A stretch of DNA of 17,550 bases, from contig DMMW01000004.1 in NCBI GenBank assembly GCA_003452965.1, positions 1-17,550 on the forward strand, read 5' to 3'. Made by a program: the position numbers and the translations under genes. Each line of letters opens with the position of its first letter. Position 1 is the stretch's first letter. The notes beneath the pieces were generated by a model. It did not search any database and was not told where the DNA came from. It worked only from the letters and a program-made list of their open reading frames with translations. Of the stretch, positions 1 to 5,118 are shown one piece after another. Source of the stretch: Elusimicrobiota bacterium (GTDB lineage: Bacteria > Elusimicrobiota > UBA8919).

Positions 1-50
1 TAATTTTTTGGAGATTTTAAATGCTTGAGCAGGAATTTTTGAAAAAGTAG
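1..50 (+). repeat. Truncated duplicate of the apgM translation start (copy 1)
   Basis: This segment matches 511-560 at 46 of 50 positions and lies exactly 510 bp upstream of it. It contains the same GGAG ribosome-binding site (at 9-12) and an ATG at 21. The duplicated reading frame gives MLEQEFLKK and then a TAG at 48-50, so it is a 9-codon stub of apgM, whose real N-terminus reads MIEQEFLKKL. The window begins at the repeat, so its left limit cannot be seen. I infer that it arose when the HicBA cassette entered at the start of apgM. Confidence 0.85.
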
Positions 51-59
51 TGGTGGGGG
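49..59. repeat. Half of a REP-like palindrome at the insertion junction
   Basis: AGTGGTGGGGG is identical over 11 bases to the right half of the palindromic element at 1838-1860 plus its next two bases (1852-1862). It begins where identity with the apgM duplicate stops. Its G-run lies 4 nt before the hicB ATG and probably acts as the Shine-Dalgarno sequence. Eleven bases could match by chance, but the placement is suggestive. Confidence 0.45.
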
Positions 60-63
60 AAAT

Positions 64-282
64 ATGAAAAGACATTTTAATGCAGTTATTACTAAGGAAA
101 ACAAATTATATGTTGCACATTGTATAGAATTAGATGTTGTAAGTCAGGGGAAGACACTTGAAGAGGCCGAAAAAAATCTTAAAGAAGCGGTAGAATTATA
201 TTTAGAGAGTTTCGGTACAGATGAATTGTCAAAGACCAATGGAGAAATGATAATTTATCCTTTTGAAGTTGCTGTGCATTGA
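64..282 (+). CDS. hicB: HicB-type antitoxin (short form)
   Basis: The 72-residue protein has the HicB N-terminal fold signature: a beta strand (FNAVITKENKLYVAHC), the segment LDVVSQGKTLEEAEKNLKEA, then a helix ending in LYLESF. HicB proteins bind and block the partner HicA RNase. Many also carry a C-terminal helix-turn-helix or ribbon-helix-helix domain for autoregulation. None is present here, so this is a minimal antitoxin or a DUF1902/HicB-like orphan domain. The ATG at 64 follows a G-rich stretch at 54-59. hicA starts 11 bp after the stop, so the two are surely co-transcribed. The antitoxin-first order is less usual than hicA-hicB but is common in the short-HicB group. Confidence 0.85.
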   Translation: MKRHFNAVITKENKLYVAHCIELDVVSQGKTLEEAEKNLKEAVELYLESFGTDELSKTNGEMIIYPFEVAVH

Positions 283-293
283 GGGCTTTTATA

Positions 294-509
294 ATGGCGA
301 AACTTCCAGTATTATCTGGCAGAGAATTAATAAAAATATTAAAAAAAGTGGGATTTGAAGTTGTGCGACAAAAAGGGAGTCATGTAAGTTTACAGAAGGA
401 ACAATTCAGGACGGTTGTTCCACTTCATAGTGAGTTGGCAAAAGGAACATTGATAGCGATTTTACATCAATGCGGTATAAGTCGTGAAGAATTTGACAAA
501 ATAAAATAA
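294..509 (+). CDS. hicA: HicA-type toxin, mRNA interferase
   Basis: The 71-residue protein belongs to the HicA/YcfA family, which has a double-stranded-RNA-binding-like fold and cleaves mRNA and tmRNA when free of HicB. The opening LSGRELIKILKKVGFEVVRQKGSH is typical, and the GSH motif places the presumed catalytic His at residue 30. The end (TLIAILHQCGISREEF) is the usual HicA C-terminal helix. I chose the ATG at 294 because GAGGG at 281-285 stands 8 nt upstream; a TTG at 279 would give five more residues but has no such site. The stop codon at 507-509 ends one base before the second copy of the apgM start repeat, so the cassette fits tightly between the two copies. Confidence 0.9.
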   Translation: MAKLPVLSGRELIKILKKVGFEVVRQKGSHVSLQKEQFRTVVPLHSELAKGTLIAILHQCGISREEFDKIK

Positions 510-510
510 A

Positions 511-560
511 TAATTTTTTGGAGATTTTAAATGATAGAACAGGAATTTTTGAAAAAGTTG
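511..560 (+). repeat. Functional copy of the duplicated apgM start (copy 2)
   Basis: This is the counterpart of 1-50, with differences only at 534, 536, 539 and 559. It supplies the GGAG ribosome-binding site (519-522) and the first ten codons of apgM. Because this copy is intact, apgM remains translatable after the insertion upstream. Confidence 0.85.
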
Positions 561-1733
561 ACAACAAAAACAGATAGTAAAATTGTTTTGCTGATTATGG
601 ATGGTTTGGGTGGTGTACAAAATGAATCCGGTAAGACCGAACTTGAGACAGCAAATCATCCTAATATGGATGAACTTGCAAAAAAATCTATTTGTGGTTT
701 ATCTGACCCGATTTCGTCCGGAATTACACCGGGTAGCGGACCTGCACATTTATCAATTTTCGGCTATGATCCGTTAAAGCATGAAATAGGCAGAGGATTA
801 CTGGACACCCTTGGAATAGAATTTAAATTTACTGATGATGATATGGCAGCGAGGGGAAATTACTGCACTGTTGATGAAAAAGGAATTATTACTGACCGCC
901 GTGCCGGTAGAATTTCAACAGATAAAAACATAGATATTTGTAAAAAACTTGATGGAATGGTAATTGACGGTATAAAAATATTTGCAAGACCGGTTAAGGA
1001 ACATAGATTTTCAATAATATTTAGAGGAAAAGGTCTTGTAGATAAAATATTAGATTCAGATCCGCAAAAAGAAGGATTAAAACCATTGGATGCTGTTGCA
1101 ACTGAAGAATCAGCAAAAGTTACCGCTGATGTAGTAAATAAATTTATTCAAAAAGCAAAAGAGATTTTAAAAAATGACCATCCGGCAAATATGATTTTGC
1201 TTCGCGGATTTTCAAAAATGGTAAAACTTCCTAAGTTTCAGGAAGTTTATCAACTTACTCCTGCATGTATCGCACTTTATCCTATGTATAAAGGACTTGC
1301 ACAGCTTTGCGGTATGGAAGTTCTTAAATCAGGTGATACGATAGAAACAGAATTTCAAACATTAAAAGACAATTTTTCAAAATATGATTTCTTTTATGTA
1401 CATATAAAACAAACGGATTCATCCGGTGAAGACGGTGATTTTCAAAGAAAAGTGAAAATAATTGAACAGGTAGATAAATCACTGCCGGTCTTGACAAGTT
1501 TGAACCCCGATGTTATAATAATAACAGGTGACCATTCAACACCTGCTGTTCATGCCGGGCATTCTTGGCATCCTGTACCTTTATTGATATATTCAAAAAA
1601 GTGCAGATTTGATAAGGTACAAAGATTCAGCGAGACTGATTGTATTTCCGGCGGACTTGGAAGAATAGCGGCACGTGAAATAATGCCTATAGCATTATCT
1701 AATGCCGGGAAACTTTTGAAATACGGAGCATAA
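531..1733 (+). CDS. apgM: 2,3-bisphosphoglycerate-independent phosphoglycerate mutase, ApgM type
   Basis: This enzyme interconverts 3- and 2-phosphoglycerate in glycolysis and gluconeogenesis in the cytoplasm. At 400 aa it fits the archaeal-type ApgM family of the alkaline-phosphatase superfamily, not the 510-aa GpmI. Visible signatures are the metal site MDGLGG (Asp24), TPGSGPAH with the probable phospho-acceptor Ser69, the region around ITDRRAGR, HIKQTDSSGEDGD, and the C-terminal metal ligands GDHST (Asp334, His335) and HSWHP (His344, His347). The ATG at 531 has GGAG 8 nt upstream. ApgM occurs in many bacteria, often deep-branching anaerobes, so it is not by itself evidence of recent transfer. 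Its start region is duplicated upstream around the hicBA module. Confidence 0.93.
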   Translation: MIEQEFLKKLTTKTDSKIVLLIMDGLGGVQNESGKTELETANHPNMDELAKKSICGLSDPISSGITPGSGPAHLSIFGYDPLKHEIGRGLLDTLGIEFKFTDDDMAARGNYCTVDEKGIITDRRAGRISTDKNIDICKKLDGMVIDGIKIFARPVKEHRFSIIFRGKGLVDKILDSDPQKEGLKPLDAVATEESAKVTADVVNKFIQKAKEILKNDHPANMILLRGFSKMVKLPKFQEVYQLTPACIALYPMYKGLAQLCGMEVLKSGDTIETEFQTLKDNFSKYDFFYVHIKQTDSSGEDGDFQRKVKIIEQVDKSLPVLTSLNPDVIIITGDHSTPAVHAGHSWHPVPLLIYSKKCRFDKVQRFSETDCISGGLGRIAAREIMPIALSNAGKLLKYGA

Positions 1734-1748
1734 GATGCAAGTATAAAT

Positions 1749-1818
1749 AAAAAGTATAAATTAAAATAGAGACAAAAAGACGAATTTTGAAAACTCTAAT
1801 TTTAATTTAAACTTTTTT
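1749..1818. repeat. AT-rich imperfect inverted repeat, word family AAGTATAAATAAA
   Basis: The left arm (1749-1771) and right arm (1794-1818) are near-perfect reverse complements, differing mainly by one base and two single-base gaps. A 22-nt loop separates them. GCAAGT at 1737-1742, four bases after the apgM stop, begins the element. The same words recur at 10780-10860. It could form a long, weak RNA hairpin at the mRNA 3' end. There is no clean GC-rich stem with a T-tract, so a conventional terminator is not shown. Confidence 0.6.
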
Positions 1819-1837
1819 CTCCACTAATTTTTTCTTG

Positions 1838-1860
1838 CCCACCAGAGTATCAGTGGTGGG
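1838..1860. repeat. REP-like palindrome, copy A
   Basis: CCCACC - 11-nt loop AGAGTATCAGT - GGTGGG. The stem differs from the other copies by compensating changes (C-A-C-C with G-G-T-G), which supports conservation of pairing. Copy B follows six bases later in the same orientation. Confidence 0.65.
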
Positions 1861-1866
1861 GGTGAA

Positions 1867-1889
1867 TCCGCCTAAGTTTCAGTGGCGGA
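1867..1889. repeat. REP-like palindrome, copy B
   Basis: TCCGCC - 11-nt loop TAAGTTTCAGT - GGCGGA, a perfect 6-bp stem. It ends 17 bp before the secG ribosome-binding site (GAGGTG, 1907-1912), so the secG leader RNA would start with two tandem small hairpins. Confidence 0.7.
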
Positions 1890-1916
1890 AACTTTTAATT
1901 TTAATTGAGGTGTATT

Positions 1917-2237
1917 ATGTACGGATTTGTTTTAACGATTCATATTATTGCGAGCGTGTGTTTAATTTTAATTGTTCTTTTACAAGCTGGAAAAGGTTCT
2001 GGTATTTCCGGCATATTTGGCGGTGGTGGCGGTAGTGAATCGGCATTTAGCGGAACTACAACACCTATAGTTATAAAAAAGATTACAGCAACCATAGCTG
2101 TTATATTTATAATTACTTCATTAACTTTAACAGTGCTTGTTTCAAAATCACGTAGCAGGTCTTTGGCTGAAAAAATACCGGTAGCTCCTCAACAGCAGCA
2201 ACCGGCGCAATCGCCTGCACCATCGCAATCTCAATAG
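1917..2237 (+). CDS. secG: Preprotein translocase subunit SecG
   Basis: SecG is the small membrane subunit of the SecYEG channel. The 106-aa product shows the family layout: a first transmembrane helix (about residues 2-22, ending LIVLLQAGKGSG), the glycine-rich loop with FGGGGGSESAF, a second helix (about 52-76, ITATIAVIFIITSLTLTVLV), and a polar tail rich in Gln, Pro and Ser. I chose the ATG at 1917 with GAGGTG at 1907-1912; the spacing is short (4 nt) but the start fits the family N-terminus. A TTG at 1905 overlaps that site and would add KR-like residues not seen in SecG. The Gln/Pro/Ser tail is low-complexity and probably not conserved. Confidence 0.93.
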   Translation: MYGFVLTIHIIASVCLILIVLLQAGKGSGISGIFGGGGGSESAFSGTTTPIVIKKITATIAVIFIITSLTLTVLVSKSRSRSLAEKIPVAPQQQQPAQSPAPSQSQ

Positions 2238-2271
2238 GTACCGTCGCCAGTGCAAAACAAATGAGGCAATT

Positions 2272-2318
2272 ATCCGCCACTAAGTCGTAGGCGGATCCGC
2301 CAAAGCTTCAGTGGCGGA
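2272..2318. repeat. Inverted pair of REP-like palindromes, copies C and D
   Basis: Copy C (2272-2296) is ATCCGCC - ACTAAGTCGTA - GGCGGAT. Copy D (2295-2318) is ATCCGCC - AAAGCTTCAGT - GGCGGA. They share two bases at the join. Read on the minus strand, the loop of C is TACGACTTAGT, which matches the family consensus, so C and D are in opposite orientation. The pair can also fold as one long hairpin (CCGCCACT with AGTGGCGG), like the paired REP units of other bacteria. The pair lies between secG and tRNA-Leu and may mark the secG mRNA 3' end. A run of A, not T, follows it. Confidence 0.7.
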
Positions 2319-2387
2319 AAAAAAATAAAATTTAAAATGCATGTGAAAATCTTCATTTTTAATTTATAATTTTGAATTGAAGTTTTT

Positions 2388-2470
2388 GCTGGGGTGGCGG
2401 AATTGGTATACGCGCACGTTTGAGGGGCGTGTTCCCAAAAGGAGTGCGGGTTCAAGTCCCGCCCCCAGCA
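2388..2470 (+). tRNA. tRNA-Leu (anticodon GAG)
   Basis: The acceptor stem GCTGGGG pairs with CCCCAGC, followed by discriminator A. The anticodon stem is CACGT/GCGTG with loop TTGAGGG, anticodon GAG, reading CUU and CUC. It has the long variable arm expected of class II tRNAs and a T-arm with loop TTCAAGT. The gene is 83 nt and encodes no CCA (next bases TAA). Confidence 0.95.
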
Positions 2471-2478
2471 TAAATAGG

Positions 2479-2514
2479 GCAAGTAAAAAGTTATAAGTTA
2501 AAAGTTAAAATTAG
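2479..2514. repeat. Single arm of the GCAAGT / AAGTTAAAA word family
   Basis: The element begins GCAAGT nine bases after tRNA-Leu and continues with AAGTTATAAGTTAAAAGTT-like words. A convincing partner arm is not visible before the GC-richer block at 2544, so this looks like half of an element. Confidence 0.45.
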
Positions 2515-2543
2515 TTCATTGAGAATCAACAATTAGTTTAATA

Positions 2544-2703
2544 GTGAGCGAACAAGAAATTTTCGTACTTTCAAATAATGTTGAACGAAGGAGACGTTGA
2601 GGAAGCCCTCACGGAGTCCCGCTTATAGCATTCAGCGGGACGAGTGTGGACGGCCCCTCGCAAAAAGGGACCGTGTGCTGACGAAACGAACTCCTGAGTG
2701 AAT
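2544..2703. other. GC-rich structured block of unknown function between tRNA-Leu and tRNA-Gly
   Basis: The block is far richer in G and C than nearby spacers. It contains a perfect 8-bp hairpin, GTCCCGCT (2616-2623) with AGCGGGAC (2634-2641), loop 10 nt. It also holds ACGGCCC (2650-2656) pairing GGG-A-CCGT (2667-2674) with one bulge, and TTCGT (2562-2566) with ACGAA (2585-2589). CACGG at 2610 could compete for CCGTG at 2671. No open reading frame of family-like quality runs through it. It matches no ncRNA I can name: it lacks the signatures of RNase P, tmRNA, SRP or 6S RNA. It may be a structured RNA or a decayed mobile repeat. Confidence 0.35.
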
Positions 2704-2705
2704 CT

Positions 2706-2777
2706 GCGGGAGTAATTCAGTGGTAGAATGTCTCGTTGCCAACGAGAATGTCGCGGGTTCGAGCCCCGTCTCCCGCT
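2706..2777 (+). tRNA. tRNA-Gly (anticodon GCC)
   Basis: The acceptor stem GCGGGAG pairs with CTCCCGC and the discriminator is T, the usual base for bacterial tRNA-Gly. The anticodon stem is TCTCG/CGAGA with loop TTGCCAA, anticodon GCC. The T-arm is CGGG-TTCGAGC-CCCG. The gene is 72 nt and no CCA is encoded. Confidence 0.95.
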
Positions 2778-2865
2778 AGTAAAGTCAATTAAAAATGTAA
2801 AATTTAAAATTAGAAATTGTAATGATAGATTTTATATAATACAGTTAAAAGGTAATTACAGGTGC

Positions 2866-2920
2866 AAAATGAAAAATTCAAAATGGATATAAAAATCTTA
2901 ATTTTGAATTTTTAACTTTT
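2866..2920. repeat. AT-rich inverted repeat upstream of tRNA-Cys
   Basis: The left arm (2866-2884) and right arm (2901-2920) share AAAAATTCAAAAT as a perfect complement and agree at about 17 of 20 positions overall. The loop is 16 nt. It has the same simple-word style as the other spacers, here built on AAAATTCAAAAT. Confidence 0.5.
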
Positions 2921-2939
2921 AATTTTGAATTGGTTGTCC

Positions 2940-3012
2940 GGTGCGGTACCCAAGTGGCTAAGGGAGCAGTCTGCAAAACTGCGATTCGCCGGTTCAAATC
3001 CGGCCCGCACCT
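2940..3012 (+). tRNA. tRNA-Cys (anticodon GCA)
   Basis: The acceptor stem GGTGCGG pairs with CCGCACC and the discriminator is T, the identity base for tRNA-Cys. The anticodon stem is GCAGT/ACTGC with loop CTGCAAA, anticodon GCA. The T-arm is GCCGG-TTCAAAT-CCGGC. The gene is 73 nt and no CCA is encoded. Confidence 0.95.
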
Positions 3013-3019
3013 AAAAAAG

Positions 3020-3106
3020 CAAGTTAGAAGTAAAAGGTTAAAGGTTAAAATAAAAACAAGAGTAAAAAGACTTAATTTTAACTTTGTACTTTTAACTTTT
3101 TACTTG
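3020..3106. repeat. AT-rich inverted repeat after tRNA-Cys, word family AAGTTAAAA
   Basis: The left arm (3020-3055) is built of AAGTTAGAAGTAAAAGG-like words and the right arm (3072-3106) is its imperfect reverse complement, ending TTTTTACTTG. The loop is about 16 nt. GCAAGT at 3019-3024 starts the element seven bases after the tRNA. Confidence 0.55.
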
Positions 3107-3137
3107 TAGTATCTTGGGCGGTTAGCTCAGCTGCCTG

Positions 3138-3160
3138 CCCGCCTATGGTTTAGTGGCGGG
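3138..3160. repeat. REP-like palindrome, copy E, inside a tRNA D-loop
   Basis: CCCGCC - 11-nt loop TATGGTTTAGT - GGCGGG. The inserted piece is 27 nt (3134-3160) and joins AGCTCAGCTG to GTTAGAGT, which together form a normal D-arm. This gives a clean insertion breakpoint for the family. Confidence 0.75.
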
Positions 3161-3202
3161 GTTAGAGTATCCCGATTGACATCGGGAGTGGTCACAGGAA
3201 AT

Positions 3203-3276
3203 GGGTGCGTAGCTCAGTTGGTTAGAGTACTTGCTCGACACGCAAGGGGTCACAGGTTCGAATCCTGTCGCACCCA
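3203..3276 (+). tRNA. tRNA-Val (anticodon GAC), unusual C at position 33
   Basis: The acceptor stem GGGTGCG pairs with CGCACCC and the discriminator is A. The D-arm AGCTCAGTTGGTTAGAGT is standard. The anticodon stem CTTGC/GCAAG encloses TCGACAC, so the anticodon is GAC but position 33, almost always T, is C (3236). The T-arm is ACAGG-TTCGAAT-CCTGT. The flanks AAAT (3199-3202) and ATTT (3276-3279) extend the acceptor helix to 11 bp. The gene lies inside the T-loop of the outer tRNA-like gene. It has 74 nt and no encoded CCA. Confidence 0.85.
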
Positions 3277-3336
3277 TTTAAAAGAAGTTTAGTTCGAATC
3301 CTGTACCGCCCATTTAAATAAAGAAATGATATCAAT

Positions 3337-5073
3337 ATGGCTAAAAACAAATCTGAATTGGAAGTTCTACGGCATTCAACTTCACACATAATGGCACAGG
3401 CTGTTTGTGAGATTTTTCCTAATACAAAACTCGCTATAGGTCCTGCAATTGAAGATGGTTTTTATTATGATTTTGATACTTCCAATCCTTTTACTCCAGA
3501 TGATTTGTCTAAAATTGAAGAAAAAATGAAGCAAATAGCTAAGGAAAATCATAAGTTTGTTAGAACAGAGATGAACAGGCATGATGCAATTGAATTTTTT
3601 AAACAGAAAGGTGAAATTTATAAAGTTGAACTAATAAACGATATTTCCGACGAAAAAGTTTCATTGTATCAGCATGGCAATTTCATTGATTTATGTCGCG
3701 GTCCGCATCTTGAATCTACAAAAGAAATTAAACATTTTAAATTACTTTCTATCGCAGGTGCATATTGGCGTGGCAATGAAAAGAATAAAATGCTTCAAAG
3801 GATATATGGTACGGTCTTTTACTCAAAAGAAGAATTAGACGCTCATATAAAGAAACTTGAAGAAATGAAAAGACGTGACCATAGAATTCTTGGCAAGACC
3901 TTAGATTTATTTTCAATTCAGGAAGAAGTCGGTTCAGGACTAATTCTTTGGCATCCGAAAGGTGCATTGATTAGGAAAATTATTGAAGATTTCTGGAAAG
4001 ACGAACATCTAAAGAACGGCTACCAATTATTAAATACTCCTCATATTGCCCATCTTGAAATGTGGAAGACAAGCGGGCATTGGGATTTTTATCGCGATAA
4101 TATGTATTCTCCAATAGATATTGACGGACAGGAATACATGCTAAAACCGATGAATTGTCCTTTCCATATAATGGTTTATAAGTCGCATCTTAGGAGTTAT
4201 CGTGATTTACCGATTCGTTATGCCGAACTTGGAACAGTCTATCGTTATGAAAAAAGCGGTGTTTTGCACGGACTTATGCGTGTGAGAGGTTTTACCCAAG
4301 ATGATGCACATATATATTGTCGTTTAGAGCAATTGGAAGAAGAAATAGTCAGCGTAATAAAATTCGTAATTTTCGTATTAAAGACTTTTGGTTTTAATGA
4401 GTATGATATCTATATAAGTACCAGACCCGAAAATTCGGTTGGGAATCCGGAGCATTGGGAAAAAGCCACCAATGCACTTAAAAAAGCAATTGAACATATG
4501 AACTTAGCTTATCAGGTTGATTCGGGTGAAGGTGTTTTTTACGGTCCGAAAATAGATATAAAAATAAAAGACTGTTTTGGTCGTTCTTGGCAATGTTCAA
4601 CTATTCAGGTTGATTTTAATATACCTAATGCTTTCAAAATAGAATATATAGGTGAAGACGGAAAACCTGTGCAACCGGTTATGATACATCGCGCTCTCAT
4701 GGGCTCACTGGAAAGATTTTTTGGGGTTTTGATAGAGCATTATGGAGGTGCGTTTCCGTTATGGCTTGCACCCGTCCAGTTGAAAATACTCCCTATAACT
4801 AATGAACAGATTGAATATGCACATAAAATAAAAGATGAGTTCAAGGATTATAGGGTTGAAGTTGATTCAAGAAGTGAAAAACTTAATTATAAGATAAGAG
4901 AATCGCAGTTAGAAAAAGTCCCGTTTATTATTATAATTGGCGAAAAAGAGCAGAATTCTCAGACAGTTTCAGTAAGAAAATACGGGGAAAATACTACTCA
5001 GACTTATGAGATTAAAAGATTTTTAGAGGTAATTGAAACACTTAATACAAACGGATCAAATAACCATAGTTAA
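3337..5073 (+). CDS. thrS: Threonyl-tRNA synthetase lacking the TGS domain
   Basis: This class II synthetase charges tRNA-Thr. At 578 aa it is about 60 residues shorter than the common 640-aa form. It begins directly with the editing domain: HSTSH at residues 13-17 is the HxxxH motif and DLCRGPHL carries the CxxxH partner. The catalytic core shows MLKPMNCPFH (zinc ligand Cys), motif 2 around YRYEKSGVLHGLMRVRGF, and motif 3 HRALMGSLERFFGVLIEHYGG. The C-terminal anticodon-binding domain starts near PLWLAPVQLKI. No TGS sequence lies upstream, where the tRNA cluster ends 24 bp away, so the short form is real, not a missed start. No good Shine-Dalgarno site is seen before the ATG. It heads the classic thrS-infC-rpmI-rplT order. 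Confidence 0.96.
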   Translation: MAKNKSELEVLRHSTSHIMAQAVCEIFPNTKLAIGPAIEDGFYYDFDTSNPFTPDDLSKIEEKMKQIAKENHKFVRTEMNRHDAIEFFKQKGEIYKVELINDISDEKVSLYQHGNFIDLCRGPHLESTKEIKHFKLLSIAGAYWRGNEKNKMLQRIYGTVFYSKEELDAHIKKLEEMKRRDHRILGKTLDLFSIQEEVGSGLILWHPKGALIRKIIEDFWKDEHLKNGYQLLNTPHIAHLEMWKTSGHWDFYRDNMYSPIDIDGQEYMLKPMNCPFHIMVYKSHLRSYRDLPIRYAELGTVYRYEKSGVLHGLMRVRGFTQDDAHIYCRLEQLEEEIVSVIKFVIFVLKTFGFNEYDIYISTRPENSVGNPEHWEKATNALKKAIEHMNLAYQVDSGEGVFYGPKIDIKIKDCFGRSWQCSTIQVDFNIPNAFKIEYIGEDGKPVQPVMIHRALMGSLERFFGVLIEHYGGAFPLWLAPVQLKILPITNEQIEYAHKIKDEFKDYRVEVDSRSEKLNYKIRESQLEKVPFIIIIGEKEQNSQTVSVRKYGENTTQTYEIKRFLEVIETLNTNGSNNHS

Positions 5074-5084
5074 ACATTATTCAC

Positions 5085-5112
5085 TTGACAATAAAATAAT
5101 ATATTATATAAT
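5085..5112 (+). promoter_or_regulatory. Consensus sigma-70 promoter
   Basis: TTGACA (5085-5090) and TATAAT (5107-5112) match both consensus hexamers exactly, with a 16-bp spacer. Transcription would start at about 5118-5120, just before the structured leader. It is the only perfect promoter I noticed in the window. It lies 12 bp after the thrS stop and reads toward infC. Confidence 0.85.
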
Positions 5113-5118
5113 AAAGAT

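Larger units (their letters stand above)
3116..3312 (+). pseudogene. Interrupted tRNA-Val-like gene containing a second tRNA in its T-loop
   Basis: The 5' end GGGCGGT (3116-3122) and 3' end ACCGCCC plus A (3305-3312) form a perfect 7-bp acceptor stem. Removing 3134-3160 (27 nt, a REP-like palindrome in the D-loop) and 3199-3292 (94 nt, between the 5' T-stem ACAGG and the loop TTCGAAT) leaves a 76-nt cloverleaf. Its D-arm and T-arm are nearly identical to those of the inner tRNA-Val. Its anticodon arm TCCCG - ATTGACAT - CGGGA has an 8-nt loop containing GAC after U33, so it was probably tRNA-Val(GAC). It is most likely inactive, though the retained acceptor and T-stem pairing is notable. Bacterial splicing of such inserts is not known to me. 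Confidence 0.75.

Noticed and set aside
1835..2035. Plus-strand open frame of 66 codons starting in the REP-like pair
   Set aside because: It overlaps secG in another frame, and its composition (Cys/Phe/Trp-rich) is that of a shadow frame.
2270..2482. Minus-strand open frame of 70 codons across the secG-tRNA-Leu gap
   Set aside because: It runs antisense through tRNA-Leu and the REP-like pair; the peptide has no family features.
2544..2600. Possible 18-codon GTG frame in the GC-rich block
   Set aside because: There is no Shine-Dalgarno site, it is very short, and it overlaps predicted hairpins.
2835..2840. TATAAT upstream of tRNA-Cys as a promoter
   Set aside because: No -35 element lies at a suitable distance (TTGTAA is only 12 bp away) in an AT-rich spacer where such hexamers arise by chance.
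3116..3312. Group I or archaeal-type tRNA intron in the outer tRNA
   Set aside because: The inserts are a small palindrome in the D-loop and a whole tRNA in the T-loop; no group I core and no bulge-helix-bulge motif at an anticodon junction was seen.
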